Both the position numbers and the translations under genes were made by a program. The notes under the pieces are model-generated. The model did not search any database. It worked only from the letters and a program-made list of their open reading frames with translations, and was not told the origin of the DNA. 64,000 bases of DNA from Eucalyptus grandis (lineage: Eukaryota; Streptophyta; Magnoliopsida; Myrtales; Myrtaceae), in contig NC_052612.1 in NCBI RefSeq assembly GCF_016545825.1, positions 7,316,001 through 7,380,000 on the forward strand. The letters run 5' to 3'. The first letter of the stretch is position 1, and every line of letters begins with the position of its first letter. Shown one piece after another: positions 22,816-35,310 of the stretch.

Positions 22816-23189
22816 TTTTATGCTTCTCACGTTCTATAATTTTAAGGAAGGGCCAAGGTGGAAATCTTATTTTGTAATTAACAGTCTGCTATCGAGTTCT
22901 TTTAATTCTGTACTGTTCTTCTTTTAGCATCAAGGTACCTGGAGATATTAACTTGCCTGATTTCCTCCCTTGTTTCATTCCATTGTCAGTGTTTTTTATG
23001 ATTTCGATTGGCTTTTTTAAGCTTTACAAGTAGATAAGGGAGTTAATTATTTGTCTAGGGCCTACTTAAACAGGCTTACCACGTAAGAAGCAATATCCCT
23101 CGTTTTGTTTTTGCTCTAAAAGGTTCCGATGAGGAGCATTCGGTTGTCGTTAGGGTTCGGCTTGGAAGTCCCTTGAGAAAGCAATGGGG

Positions 23190-24870
23190 AGTTTTCGCAA
23201 AGACCAGTCAATCGAGGATGTATAGCTCTATGATGATGAAGGCCCCGGCAAAGGACCACCAGGGGGTGCTGGAGGTAGTGGTGGCAGCGGTGGTGGTCCT
23301 GGTGGAACTGTCGATGAAGGTTTTGCCTGGATCATGGATGAAACGCCGCAAGAAGTTTTGGCAACACTTGGCTTTATAGTTCTGGCATAGTATCTCCTTG
23401 GATATCGTTAAATTTTAGCTGTCAAAGTACGAAATTTATGCTCCTTTTCTTCTTCTTTTTTTTCGGTAATGAATTACTGGGACATTCTATAAGAAGTGTT
23501 AGTATATATCGCGCTTAATGACATCCTGCAAGAAGCAACTCAGTTAATTAAACTAAGCTTAAGATAATCCAATCCTGTAAGCGTAAGCCTGCTTGATGTA
23601 CTCAAACAAACATCTTACGTAACAAATAATGAGGGGTAGTTAATGGGGGACAAATGTTGGTACATCTACGGATTGGCAGCTGCAGCAATAGTTGGGGTAT
23701 ATGAGCGGGTACTCATGGTAATGCTGCTAGCAGGTGATGTAATGGTAACGGCGGTCATGAAGAAATTGTGCCAGAGGAGGATGTTATCTACTTGGAATTT
23801 CAGTCTTGCTTAAGTACTAAGGTGGTGGTCGCAGCGGGGTAGGAGTCAAAGGAAATGCTAGCGAGTACCGATGAAGTAGGTAGAATCGGTCGTTAGTGGT
23901 TTGTTTAGTAGAGTGAGAGTGCATGTGGCCCTGTCGGATCTGGTGGTTGTAGTGTCAATTTAGAGGTGGTGCGGGTAATGATGGTAGACAGAGGGAATCG
24001 TGTCTACACAAAAATGTGTGCTTTGACATGTTGATATTGATAAATCTCATTTTTTCGAAGGTCTCTATTCACCATCTCATTAATGCTTTAGCGACAGTCC
24101 AAATTTACTTTTCAAATAATATCAGATATATTGAGATTCGTTTCTTCAGTGGAAGAAAAAGAAACCCCTCAATTACATTGACCCTTGATTAAATTGATAT
24201 AAGTGAAGTTGTAGATTGTAATTGGATCTTGAATATGGACCACCTGTTGGAAAGGTCTATTTGCAGTCGACTATGTCAGTTATTATACCAAATTTAATAG
24301 ATCGTTTTAGTGTAGCATTACTATTTACATTTCAGATGATAAACCACAAATCCTCTAACGGGTGTCTATAGTCTGTACACTACGTTTTTCTAATGCTGCA
24401 TCATGGTGCCTGCATAAGTTCATGTGATATCATTACTGTCGTACACATAATGGTTGGTTTATATTTCTATGCTTTTGTTCTATCCGATGTCATTTCTTAT
24501 CACACAATTGTCAACAACCTGATTTGACCATTCAATGCAGTATATCTATATAATATCTGGAGAGGAGCTATTTCGGCTTGCTAAGGATTACAGCACGTAT
24601 CTTCTCGAAGGAAGTCAGAGCGTTAGGTTAACACGTCTGATGCATCAGGAGGGAGGATTTTATAAGAAGCTAACAGAGAAGAAAGAGATTGATCAGTGTT
24701 GGTTAGAGAAGGCGATAATTAATACCCCGACCTGGTGGGACAGTCCTGAGAAGTAGAGGCGCATCGTGAGACCATCTGAAGAAGTTTCTTACCCTTCTTC
24801 CAGCTATGACGATGAACTCAGAACAATTTATCTCCGTCTTGCCAAGTCACTTTAGATGGAAAGGTGATAT
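23190..24870 (+). pseudogene. Broken plant glycine-rich protein gene, unknown function
   Basis: Two plus-strand exon-like pieces belong together. At about 23,200-23,390 an acidic then glycine-rich stretch (YDDEGPGKGPPGGAGGSGG) leads to DEGFAWIMDETPQEVLATLG, but a TAG interrupts just before it and another ends it. At 24,540-24,870, after a CAG acceptor, YIYIISGEELFRLAKDYSTY leads to the conserved-looking WLEKAIINTPTWWDSPEK, then TAG. Joined, the hydrophobic LGFI...YIYII forms one membrane-like segment. I do not recognise a named family; the layout resembles conserved plastid-targeted glycine-rich proteins. The internal stops argue for a pseudogene. 24,760-24,870 keeps further in-frame sequence (SYPSSSYDDELRTIYLRLAK). 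Confidence 0.55.
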
Positions 24871-26235
24871 CATTCCATGCTTCTAGATTTGCAGTGATCC
24901 GAAGCTCGATCTTGGTAGATGATGAGAAAGCCATCTTCTGTAGTTGCTACACCACCTGCCATGGAGATTTTTGTGCAAAATTTCACAAGAACAAGGTCAG
25001 ATGCATGAAGGATTGAAGTCTATGTCATTCTGTTTTGTTGCAATATAAATGACATGAGTTCAAGTTGATTCAAAGCGTTAAGAGCAATTGGGACTTGATA
25101 GGCTGCTTCATGAGGACTTCTTCATTCCAACTTTTTCTCCCCCTTTTGATTCGTTTTCATTTCTGCTATTGATTTTGTCATTATCAGCTTGGGTTGCTAC
25201 CTAATAGGCTGAAGTTTTGTAACATTTGATATGATATGCAGATACACATTGCTTGTGTATATCTCGAAAATTCCTACCCTCGGACACTGCTTTGGCTAGC
25301 TTCTAAAAAATGCCGTTCTGTTTGCCCTTCTCTGTCCCTTCTTTTGCCCAGATGAACAACAACCCTCAGGCCGCCACATGACCAGCATATACGCTAGTGA
25401 AATGCACAATTTTTTTTATTTTCTAATTTGTGGGAAGAAGACCCTTTCTTGTGACAAAAGCCCGGTGGATGATGAGAAAGTCATTTTATTTTTATTTTTC
25501 CTCTTCTCGATCGCCCGAAGCATGAGAAAGATACAAGGAGAGAGCACATGAAATGATAACACCATGCATAGAAAAAAATAGGAATAAGAAGTAGGGGCCA
25601 AATCATTGCAGGTCACGAATCGGAGTACCTAAGTAGGGAGAGGGCAGTTGTGGCAGGCTCTCTCAGATGGTTTCAGAGGTGACTTTCTTTTGGGGTTTTT
25701 GGATCTTGGTTTTTGGTGGGGGCACTCTTTCATGTGCTCTCTATCTATCTCCCCAAACTCCCCAAACCCCCTAGAAAAAAAAAAATTACCAATTATTGAC
25801 ACCTAAATTTTGACAACTTATTTAGATATTTATCGTATTAAAAAATTAAAAATTAATTTTATCCCTGAAAAAATAAAATCACATGGCATATAGTTTAGGA
25901 ACATTTTTGTTTATTTTATTGACCGACGGTGAGTACAAAATTTTTCACATATTCCGTTGAGATTTTCATATATTTAGACAATATACAGTAAGTGATGTAT
26001 TTTTTATGAAAAGGAAATTTTCGAATGAAATATTGAAAAAAAAAATACAAAAAATATTGTGCCTGGGTGGGATAATAAGCAAAGTTGACAATAAAATATA
26101 TCACGGAGATATAATTTTTCGGTGTATAAAAGGAGTCGGGTACGGTGGGGAGCAAAGGAGGCCACACAATTGACTACACGGCCGCATAGAGACTTCTCCT
26201 AGGGTTTCAAGAGGAGAGAAAAAAAAAAAAGAGAA
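24871..26235. other. Spacer, no supported gene
   Basis: This is 3' flank of the broken gene followed by AT-rich DNA. No protein family or terminal repeat is recognised. Confidence 0.4.
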
Positions 26236-26490
26236 AAAGGGCGCGTTTGTTTGCGTTTTTGTTTAAAAATTGTTCCGGGAAACAGAAATAGAAAAAGTAT
26301 TTCTGTTCACGGGAACAATTTCTGAACAAAAAAATGCGTTTGGTAATCAGTATAAAATTTCTGTTTAAGGAATAGAAAAAGAACGAAACACGTTTAGTAA
26401 GCTGTAAAAAATTCTGTTTTGGAATAGAAAAAGAACAGAAACACGTTTGGTTATGTACAAAATTTCTGTTCCAATTTTTTTCCAATTGTT
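26236..26490. repeat. GGAACAGAAA-type repeat, left-end-like fragment
   Basis: The fragment begins 'gggcgcgtttgtttgcgttt' and contains several copies of 'ttctgttc...ggaacaa' and 'aaaagaacagaaacacgttt'. The same words recur at 29,575-29,800. These look like the iterated ends of a non-autonomous DNA transposon; no clean duplication is visible. Confidence 0.5.
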
Positions 26491-28709
26491 TTTTTAATAA
26501 AATGTGAACTTAGTATTGAATTATCATTCTCATGAAATGCTTATCAATTTAATTTTGTTCATATTAAGTGAAAACAAACATTCTAAACTTGATCATATTT
26601 GCTTTGAACGGAATAAATATTTTAAGTTCGTACCAAAATTTTCCCGCCTTTGTTTTTTTTTTTTTTTTAAATAAAGTGTAAACTTGACTTTGAATTCTCA
26701 TTATCATAAAATGTTCATCAATTTAATTTTGTTCATGGTGAGTAAAGTCAAACATTCTGAACATAGTTATAAGTGCATACTCACGAAGAATCTTGCGGTT
26801 CTTGCATTTCACGCTGTCTTCCAACTCGGGACATTCTTCAACATTTTCTCGAGACATAAAATGTATTTTCTTCATTGCAACACAATTATACAATACTACC
26901 GACTATAAACTGAAGAACGTTTTCTGCTCACGTTAAATACAGATCTTTTCATTCCATGAGATGCTTTTGACATTCAAAAATTCCTCATCAGTCCGCAAGA
27001 TACCGGCACTTTGCACCCTTCATCCTTCTTCTTCCTGCTTCAGCTAATGATCAGTTGGACGTTTGGTCTATACCGTCAGCCTTTGTCGAACCAAATATAT
27101 CTTCGATGCCACTTCTTACCCTCTTTCTTCTCTCAGCGATCATGTCCGTGTATGCCTGAAACGGGAAAAGCAAATCTTGCGAACCAATCTATCCCCTTCC
27201 CTTAATGCGGGATGTGTGACGGGGCTATGGCCATACCTTAGGGTAAGAGTAAAGGAAGATGTACCACCATGAGCATATTAGCAAAGATATAATTGTCGTT
27301 ACCAACATTGAATGCAAAATTAGCCAGCTACCGGTGATCGCTAACATTCCCTGTCAATGTTATTGTCCAAGGCGACACTGTCAATGCAACAATTGGATGC
27401 ACAAACTTGATTAGAAAACTACTAATAAAAAGGAAGGATTCTGTTTGAACTTTTGACAAAACAATCCTGGGAGCCAAAATGGAAAAAAATAAAATTACAA
27501 ATACCCATTAAAGTTGAGCAAACCAATCTGGCCTGACTCAAGAGATATGAGCTATAATTATTACCAGAACATCCATCTCTTGCTGTAGTTCACTTTCCTT
27601 GATATGGGTGAGACCTTGTACACAAGTTATGTTATCATCAACAGGACACATGCCGATTTATGTATTATATAGCATGGGATCTCAATCATGGTATTGGAGT
27701 CCTCACAATATAAACATGGTCGATCACTCGGTCATCAACTTTATTAAACTCTTTGTGAAGAAGACTTATTGGAATTTCATGATGGAGGACGAAGTGTATA
27801 TTTTCCATTAGTATCTTTGGAATGAAATCGGATGCATGATGTGAGATCGTGTGCCTAAGCATCATGAAATAAGCCACATCATTTCCTATTTTAAGCAATC
27901 TATAAGCAGCCTAGCTATCCATATGGTAAAGGAGAATGCAATTTCTAAAATGCGAAGAACCAAAAGCCACATTTAATCCCTATATCCATATGTTAAGTTT
28001 ACAAAAAGAACCTCTAAGCTCCGATATCAAGATTTTAGACAACCCTAACATCTTAATGGCACTTTCTCTCCCAAATTTCAAGTTTATCAGACAACATCCA
28101 GATGGTGTATATGAATATTAGCTGAACACATCTTACAAGGGAAGTTCACGGGTATCAAACGAGTTGCTCAAGGGAGAACGCATAGACGAAACATCTCGAG
28201 AGTCTCGCAAAGCAGGTCTTTCAAAGGATTCTGAACAATAATAATATGAGTTAACAACTCGCCATCAACATTAGACAGAACTTGCATCTTCACAGAGATA
28301 TGACTGAAGTTGCACTGATCATACATCTGAATCAACTATCCATGGAGAATGTTTGTTAAAGGATTCCGTCGATGCAAGTAAACAAGAAACATGACAAAGT
28401 GTGTAGACCTACATGTAAAGTAATTCAGAGCTCCTAAAGAATTCTAGAAAGCAAGTGCTTGAAGGCGGATGACGATAGCATAAAACAATGCAAGGATTAA
28501 ACAAATAGGAAATAATTCAGAATGCCTAAAACTGAAAAACAGTGTGCAAATTACTGATCAAAACCATAAATTATGTCGGTGCGGAGTCGAATTGAATTGC
28601 TTGTCAAGATATCTATGGATTCCTTAGTCATCCCATTTTTTCCCGTTAAGGCACTCGGGCCATCAACCATGACAATTTTCTAGACGCATCCACAAAGGTT
28701 CCACATCAT
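26491..28709. other. Spacer, no supported gene
   Basis: AT-rich. Short open frames (for example 27,686-27,898 minus and 27,936-28,121 plus) have no recognisable domain. I see no repeat pair that I can support. Confidence 0.4.
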
Positions 28710-28915
28710 TCAACATGGCATTACATAGAACTTTGTCCAATACTCATTCTCCTTCAAAGCCGGCTCAGTTGTACCCAAGTTCAACAACTTGGACATGGAA
28801 CCATATGCTATATCCCAAACATGACTGCGAGTGTGTTCAATTGTCGCAAAATGACACTTCCAATTACTATCTTGACCTAAGAGAACTGACAAGTTCAACG
28901 GTTGGTCGGGCATGA
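28710..28915 (-). pseudogene. Host-exon-like fragment, unknown
   Basis: The minus-strand frame reads as natural protein (MPDQPLNLSVLLGQDSNWK, then HTRSHVWDIAYGSMSKLL, then ENEYWTKFYVMPC) and stops at about 28,710. Composition differs sharply from the GC-rich sequence that follows at 28,915. I cannot name the family. It looks like a single exon of a host gene, cut on its upstream side by the GC-rich repeat. Confidence 0.4.
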
Positions 28916-29570
28916 ATGGATCACCATGACGCTCGGCGGCAGCGGACGCGCTGCTCGCTCGCTCGAGCCGAGCCCGAGCAGCAGCGACGCTCGCTGCTCT
29001 GCCGCTCGAGCCGAGCCCCGAGCAGCAGCGAGCCGCTTGCTCTGCTCGCTCGGCCGAGCCCGAGCAGCGGCGACGCTCATTTGCTGCGCTCGCTCGAGCC
29101 GAGCCCGAGCAGCAGCGGCTCGCTGCTCTGCTCGCTCGCCGGATCTCGAGCGAGCGGACGAGTTTGCTGTCGCAGATCAGGGAGCAACGCTCGCCCGGAT
29201 CTGCGAGAGTCGCTCGAGCAAGCGGCTCGCAGATGGGCAAAGCGCCGCCTCGAGCGAGCCTAACACTCGAGCTCTCGCCGAAGTGAAGACAATCGGTGAA
29301 GGAGGAGCAAAGTGACGACGTTTACTGGTGAAGGAGGGCGGCTGTCGAGACAGGCGCCGGAGAAGACGATGGAATTCTCTGCTCGCGAGGGGAGGAGGCG
29401 CTCGTCGCGGGAGGAGACGCTCGTCGCAGGAGACGCTCGTCGCGAGGTCGGAGGAGGAGAAGCTCGTCGCTCGTCGCAGTCGCCGGAGGAAGCTCTTCGC
29501 CCGTCGCTCGTCGCTTGTTGCGGGTCGAGGAGGAAGCTCGTCGCGGGGGGTGAGGAAGCCTGTTCGAGCA
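28916..29570. repeat. GC-rich minisatellite-like block
   Basis: There are imperfect tandem units of about 55-60 bp built on 'gctcgagccgagcccgagca' (28,960-29,150), then 'gctcgtcgcgggaggagac'-type units (29,395-29,560). All six frames stay open for long stretches because of composition; alanine/arginine/serine-rich translations are not evidence of genes. Confidence 0.7.
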
Positions 29571-29574
29571 CGAT

Positions 29575-29800
29575 CGAAGAAATAAAAAAGGAACACAATT
29601 TTGTTCCTTTTTTGTTTCGATTTGTGTTTGAAACAAGAAACAAGTTTTTTGTTTCTTTTTAGCACATTTCTTTTGTGTTCCGGGAACAAAAAGAACAAAA
29701 AAAGGAACAGAAACGCACACAAACGCGTTTCTGTTCCTTTTTTGTTCCCAGGAACAAAAGAACAGAAATTTCTGTTCCTGGGAACAGAAACAAATTGCAA
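29575..29800. repeat. Iterated and palindromic GGAACAGAAA motifs
   Basis: Repeated 'gttccttttttgtt', 'ttgttcccaggaacaa' and 'ctgttcctgggaacag' form local inverted repeats. These match the motifs at 26,236-26,490 and probably mark the other end or another copy of the same non-autonomous element. Confidence 0.55.
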
Positions 29801-32470
29801 CCATGCAGGCCAAGCTTCGGGGTTTCTCCATTCGTTCCGTAAAAAAATGGAGGAGGAGAAAAGCTTATTGGGAAAGGGGAAAAGTCAACAGAAGCTTTTT
29901 GCTTCTGCAGATACAGAGAACAGAACAACACAGCAGGGAGATTGAGATTGACGTGAGGGACGTCGATCAACAGGAAAAAATAAGAAGAAAAAAGGGTGCT
30001 CCTGTTCCTGTTCATCTTCCCCACCACGCTTTCCCTGATTCTCGCCGGCGCAGCAGCAGCCGGGTCAACGCTTCCGCCGGCTTTTCTCCCGCTCGCGCCA
30101 CCGTCGTGGCGCCTCAGCCGATCTCCTCGCTGCACGAAGCCCGCCGTCGTTATCGTCACTCCGAGCATCCCTCCGCGACGCCCGAGCCGCTCCGCCGCTT
30201 CCTCATCAGCTCTGTACTCAATCGCTCCACCCACGACGCTCCTGCTCCGACGCCCAGCGAATCTGCCCCCGACCCACGAAGCTGTCGCTGTCCCATCTCG
30301 CCGGGATTCCCGCCTGCGAGCCCGCATCCCTGCACCGCGCCGCACCACCACCCTCGCCTTGCTCCGCTTCTGCAGTAGATCCGCATCCTGCAGCAAAGTC
30401 CGAGTCGCCCTGCTACACCTTCAACCCGCCGGTCCTGACTCCCCTGTTGTCGAGCTTTCCTTCACCAGCCCTCCGAGTGACGCTCGTAGCAACCCGACGT
30501 CGCAGCTCCTGCTCCGCCCTCTTCCCGAGCCCGAGCAAAGACGCCTCTGCTCCGACGCCGCAAACACCTGACGTCGTCGCTGCTCCTGTTCGCCTCAGTA
30601 GCACTGCTCAACGATCAGAGTAGACCACCGCCACCAGCGACGACGGCTGCTTCGAACCGCTGCTTCGCCGGCCACGAGCACCGCCACTTGACTCCTCGTG
30701 ACAACCCGACGCCCGCGCCTTCCCCACCGTGCTGCTCTGCTGTATCCGACCCGATGCACGCCCGAGCGACGAACCAGCTGCGGCTTGCTCCCAAACGCCG
30801 AACAGCAGCCCCCCTGCCCGCTGGTTAATGTTGCTGCCGCCGGTCCGCCCGTCGCCCTCGCCGGAGCTCGAACGGCAACCCATCTAGCCGCTGGCTGACT
30901 TTAGTTTAGGAGGCAATTAAGGTAGATTTCTTATTTTATTTGATTTTTATTCATTTATTTATTTAGTTTTTATTGTTCATTTTTTTCTTTATTTGATGAT
31001 GAGATGTTTGATATAAAATAGCCTGTGAAAGATAGTCCGATTTTCGCGTCCAAATCCGACTCATAATCACAATCGCTTGAAAAATCGTCAATCCGATCTC
31101 CCGCCCAAGATTTGATTCGTGATTTATTTAAAAATTGGCCAACCCGATCTCATACGCGAGATATGGTTCGCCGGTTTGTAGATATCGATCATATCTTATC
31201 TCATTTGTCGTCATGTTAATTGAATCAATTTTATTTTGTTAAATAAAAAAATCAAAAAAGAAATATCTGAGTTAGGATTAGATCTGTTTTAGAATATTTC
31301 TTGTTATCTTACATATTTAGAATAGAGATTTTATTTCGAATTTCAAAAATCAAAATCAAATCAATCAATTCAGGTTGCTAGTGTTTTTTTACTTAGGTTG
31401 CATGTTTAATAATTTGACAATTCTTAATTTCGAATTTCACAAAGAAAAACACAAAAGAATCATCATGCATATATCATGTAGAGTTAGGGCATATTTTTGT
31501 ACGTCATTGCATATTATGGTAAAATTGCACTTAGTTTAATTTTAGATAATATTTTTCTTAATTTATTATAAGTTTAAATATTAGATAGATTGCATTCTAG
31601 GATTATTTGGGTTAAGATAATATTTTAGTTTAAATTAGGATTTGGTTCAACCTAATTCTTGATACAAATTGAATAGAATCTTAATCTAGTTAGATAATTT
31701 TCACATTTTATTTAATCCCGAATTTTATAAAAAATACACAAAATGTCATAAGTCGAACTAGTTTTAGGATAAAATGCATTCTTTAGGAAAAATGAAAAAA
31801 AATGCCATACGCACGTCATTAGGGTTAGATTCATTGAGATGCATGTCATTTAGTATTTTTGCTAGGCCCATTTAATTAGAAATTACATGTCATTAGAATT
31901 AGGTCATTTAGTTAATATTGCATTGCATATTGCATGATTTTCATTAAAAAAGTGAAAACAAAAAAAGAAATTGCGTGTTAATTAGAAACCATATTTAGGA
32001 TTATTGATATGGATTTTAAATTAACATTGCAGATACTTTCGTTGCTTTGAGGTAACTTTTTGCAATTTATTTATTTTTTATTTGGGTGTTAAATTGGTGG
32101 ATTGTGCACCCATATGACCACCTCACATATTAGAGAAATAAATTTAAAATTAATCCAAACTGCTTGCCAAACATTTTTCAAAAAAAAAAAAAAAAAAAAA
32201 AAGGTACCGAAAGGGCGTTAGAGAATTCTAACATAACCAAGTCCCCGTACGCATAATCTCACGGTTCGTAGGAGTAAAATAATTCTCCCGTTATTTTATT
32301 TGGGTTTCTAAGTGGCGACTCCTAATTGAAAATCAATTGCATGTTAAGAACTTGAATCTAAGTCGCGAATTGATATGGGCTTGGGAGAACCCGAGTTAAG
32401 TCTAGGCTTAACAATCCATTAACCAAACCCTAGGTGGTTCACACCCGAAAAATTGGTCGCGATACCAATA
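29801..32470 (+). repeat. Probable retrotransposon LTR/leader sequence
   Basis: A GC-rich part (30,000-30,900) is followed by AT-rich sequence with a long A-run (about 32,180-32,202). Then comes a block containing 'ccgaaagggcgttagagaat', 'aagtccccgtacgc', 'agtggcgactcc' and 'ggtggttcacacccg'. Such phrases are typical of the end of Ty3/gypsy (Tat/Ogre-like) LTRs and leaders in plants; this is from memory of such elements, not a search. No LTR pair or internal proteins are visible, so at most a remnant remains. No gene is supported. Confidence 0.4.
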
Positions 32471-32659
32471 CTCAATTTCTAGAGAGAGATAGATGGGTTA
32501 TATATATATATATATGGGGGAATTATGATGGAAATGGGGTTTTGGGGTAGAGAGAGAGAGAGGGAAAGAATGAGATGCGATGGTGGGTTGTTCACAATTT
32601 TTCCCAAAATAAGGGACTGTGCCTGTGAGAGCATGGAGAAGAGGTGCTTCCAATTTTGC

Positions 32660-33285
32660 CCAAAGAAGGGCTGTACTCGCCGAAATCACGTGGTATGCCC
32701 GGCGGTCTACTGTAAGACAGCAAGGCGAGAGATGGTCTCACGAGAAAATAGTGTACACAAGTGATGCTACGTCACGGCCTTTTCCTTCCCAGCCTTGATC
32801 TCCTCTTCTTCAATTTGAAGTGCCCCCTTGCTGTTGTACTTGCTGTCATCTTGAAAAGCGACACTCCGTCGCTGGCAGCCTCAAACTTGACCTCTTAATC
32901 GACCGATTCGAGCTTGTCACCCAGCACGTCGCCCTTGATCATTGTGTACCTACACACGAATTTCTCCTTGTTGAGCTCATCGTTCCAGTGCCTCACATAC
33001 TTGAAATGACTAGCTGCATTTGTTACCGAGCGAGAAATAATTTCACTAAACTCATCACTAGACAGAGGACCCAAAAAATGGTGTATACTGAGTGTACAAA
33101 CCTTCAGTGAAATTATCTTACCTCGATGCTCCCGCCTCCTCTGTCGCCTTGCATGAGCTCCATGATCTTTTTGAACTGAGGCAGGAGCTTCGGGATCAGG
33201 GTATTCGACTCGATGATCAGGCCTTGAACATGCGAGTTAGAGCGATCAGGCATGTGGGCTCTTGTGTGATGATGGTTGCACCCAT
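32660..33285 (-). pseudogene. Bet v 1/PR-10 pseudogene, copy 3
   Basis: Closely related to copy 2. Exon 1 starts at an ATG near 33,283 (MGATIITQEPTC) but loses frame around the MFKA motif by a one-base deletion. Exon 2 keeps KYVRHWNDELNKE-like sequence and ends with EEEEIKAGKEKAVT followed by TAG, so it has the lysine codon where copy 2 has a stop, but it still ends early. Downstream (32,660-32,710) it carries a scrap of the same LRR receptor-kinase fragment found beside copy 2. Multiple lesions make it non-functional. Confidence 0.85.
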
Positions 33286-33289
33286 GGCT

Positions 33290-34117
33290 ATTAGCAATGA
33301 TAAGGAAATAAACCCAGAGGAAGTGATATGCTTCTGAGTCCTGTCAATGCCTCCCATTCATGATTAGAATTATGCGAATAGGTAGGGTTGGTTTGGCAAG
33401 AGTCAAGGATTTGCAGCCTAAAGGAATGTCAAAGGGGGATTAAGTCTCTTTTTGTTCTTTTGGTCATGAAAATGATTTCGGTCCCTTTTAAATTCAAGTT
33501 GAAATGTCAAAGATTATGGTCCAAAAGATGGACAACAGAGAGAGCACATTCTCATGCTCACATGGGCGGCCATCCTTTTGAATTGATCGTTGCAGCATTG
33601 GATCTAACAACAATTTGGTGGTACTACATGACAATGTGCCAATTAGATATTATGATAAAATGCCATTGTTTGGAGAAAAGTGTATTAATCAAATTTTATC
33701 TCATTATTATGCAACAAACAAGAATACTTGATTGGTTAATGATATCATATGATATAAGCATCATATAATATATTTCTCCATAAGCAACGCTCTAATGTCA
33801 CGGTAGATCTGTTCAAATGTATGAAGTGAGGCATTTTGAAAATTTTCATGAAAAACAAGTTTGGTTAAGGTTGATACAAACTTCACTAGCACCAACAGTT
33901 TGACTCGGTCAAAAGTGGGTCGGCAATGGGTTGTCCCACTATCAGCTCATCGTCTAAGTTTGGGGGAGGTGGAGGTTGCTGTTTTCGTTATATTTTGCTT
34001 CTCTTTTTCTTTTTTTGTCATTATCAGTGCTAAAGCATTTGATCTCTAATCCAATGCCACTATCAAGAGATAAGATCGGATTCGCTTAGATAGAATTTCA
34101 AATAGTCCAAGTGTTAT
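33290..34117. repeat. PR-10 5'-flank segment, second copy
   Basis: This matches 15,235-16,259 and preserves the empty site of the SINE at about 33,570-33,600. No gene within it. Confidence 0.85.
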
Positions 34118-34142
34118 AGAAGGAAAAATTACCAAAAATGTC

Positions 34143-34150
34143 ATAAACAT
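34143..34150. repeat. hAT target-site duplication, left
   Basis: ATAAACAT, identical to 43,449-43,456 and immediately outside the TIR. Eight bp is the diagnostic length for hAT transposons. Confidence 0.95.
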
Positions 34151-34166
34151 TAGGGGTGAGCGGTTC

Positions 34167-34320
34167 TCCCGGGTAGAACCGGGAACCGGGGAACCGAACC
34201 GGAGGTTCCGGTTCGGTTCCCGGTTCTAAAGGGACCGGTTCCGGTTCCCGGTTCCGATTTTAAGGAACCGGCGGTTCCGGTTCCGGCACTAGGAACCGGA
34301 ACCGAACCGAACCGCCTAGT
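34167..34320. promoter_or_regulatory. hAT left subterminal motif array
   Basis: Repeats of 'ggaacc', 'ggttcc' and 'ccggttc' occur more than a dozen times in both orientations just inside the TIR. In Ac-type hAT elements, subterminal repeats are transposase-binding sites, and these are the obvious candidates here. Confidence 0.7.
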
Positions 34321-34394
34321 TAGGGCTCAAAAAACCCCCAAATCAAATATTCTCTCGCTTCTTCCACGAGTCCACACACACGACACTTTTAGTT

Positions 34395-35210
34395 TTCACT
34401 GAGTTCTCTCTTTGCCCGTCCGTTCTCCATCTCTGCTCGACGCCACCGCCGGTCGCCCTCGAGTCTTGACGCCATCGCCGGTCTCCCTTGACGCCACCGC
34501 CGCTGGCCCCCGATCTCTCGCTCGAGGCCACCTTCGCTCGCCTTGACAGCACCGTGGCTGACCTCTTCGCCCGTCCGTTCTCCATCTCTGCTCGACGCCA
34601 CCGCCGGTCGCCCTCGAGTCTCGACGCCACCGCCGGTCTCCCTCGAAGCCATTGCCGCCGATCTCGCTCGAGGGTCGAGGACTCGAGGCCACCTTCGCTC
34701 GCCCTCGACAAAGACCGCGGGCTGACCTCTTTGCCCGTCCGTTCTCCGTCTCTCGCTCGACGCCACCGCCGGTCGCCCTCGAGTCTCGACGCCACCGCCG
34801 GTCTCCTCGACGCCACCGCCGTTGATCTCGCTCGAGGGTCGAGGCCACCTTCGCCGCCCTCGACAGCACCGCGGTGACCCTCGGCTCACCGTTTGCCCTC
34901 GACGCCACCGTCGCTCGCCCTCGACACCACCGCTCGCGATCCTTGCTCGAGGCCACCTCCTCTCGCCCTCGACGACACAGCCGCTAACCTCGGCTGACCG
35001 CTTGCCCTCGACGCCATCGTCGCTCACCTCGACGCCACCACTCGCGACCCCCGCCGAGGCCACTGCTCTCCCTTGACGGCACCGCCGCTGACCTCTAGCT
35101 CGCCGCTCGCCCTCGACGCCACCGTCGCTCGCCCTCGACGCCACCGCCGCTCACCTCGACACCACCACTCGCCGACCCCCGCTCGAGGCCACCTCCGCTC
35201 TCCTCGACGG
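34395..35210. repeat. GC-rich minisatellite in the hAT
   Basis: A unit of about 155-165 bp recurs at about 34,410, 34,566 and 34,730 (marked by 'cgcccgtccgttctccatct' then 'cgacgccaccgccggtcgcc'). Shorter 'ctcgacgccaccg' units follow to 35,210. Long open frames on both strands are a by-product of the repeat and GC content. Confidence 0.75.
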
Positions 35211-35310
35211 TAAGATGCTATTTGCACAATTACTTATGATTTAACGATGATGCTTAATACCTTGTGAAGTCTTGTGAGATAACTATTTATTAAATGTCAC
35301 TAATTTGATT

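Noticed and set aside
28902..30571. Long overlapping open frames on both strands (up to ~245 codons) rich in Ala, Arg, Ser and Pro
   Set aside because: They lie in GC-rich minisatellite-like sequence, open in many frames at once, and show no domain; composition explains them.
34118..34150. A defined target duplication for family X
   Set aside because: TTATA on the left and TTACA on the right are similar, but neither length nor identity can be settled from this copy.
34343..35144. Minus-strand frames of 150-250 codons and plus-strand frames in the hAT left arm
   Set aside because: They are translations of the 155-165-bp minisatellite; the repetitive Arg/Gly/Val pattern mirrors the DNA repeat.
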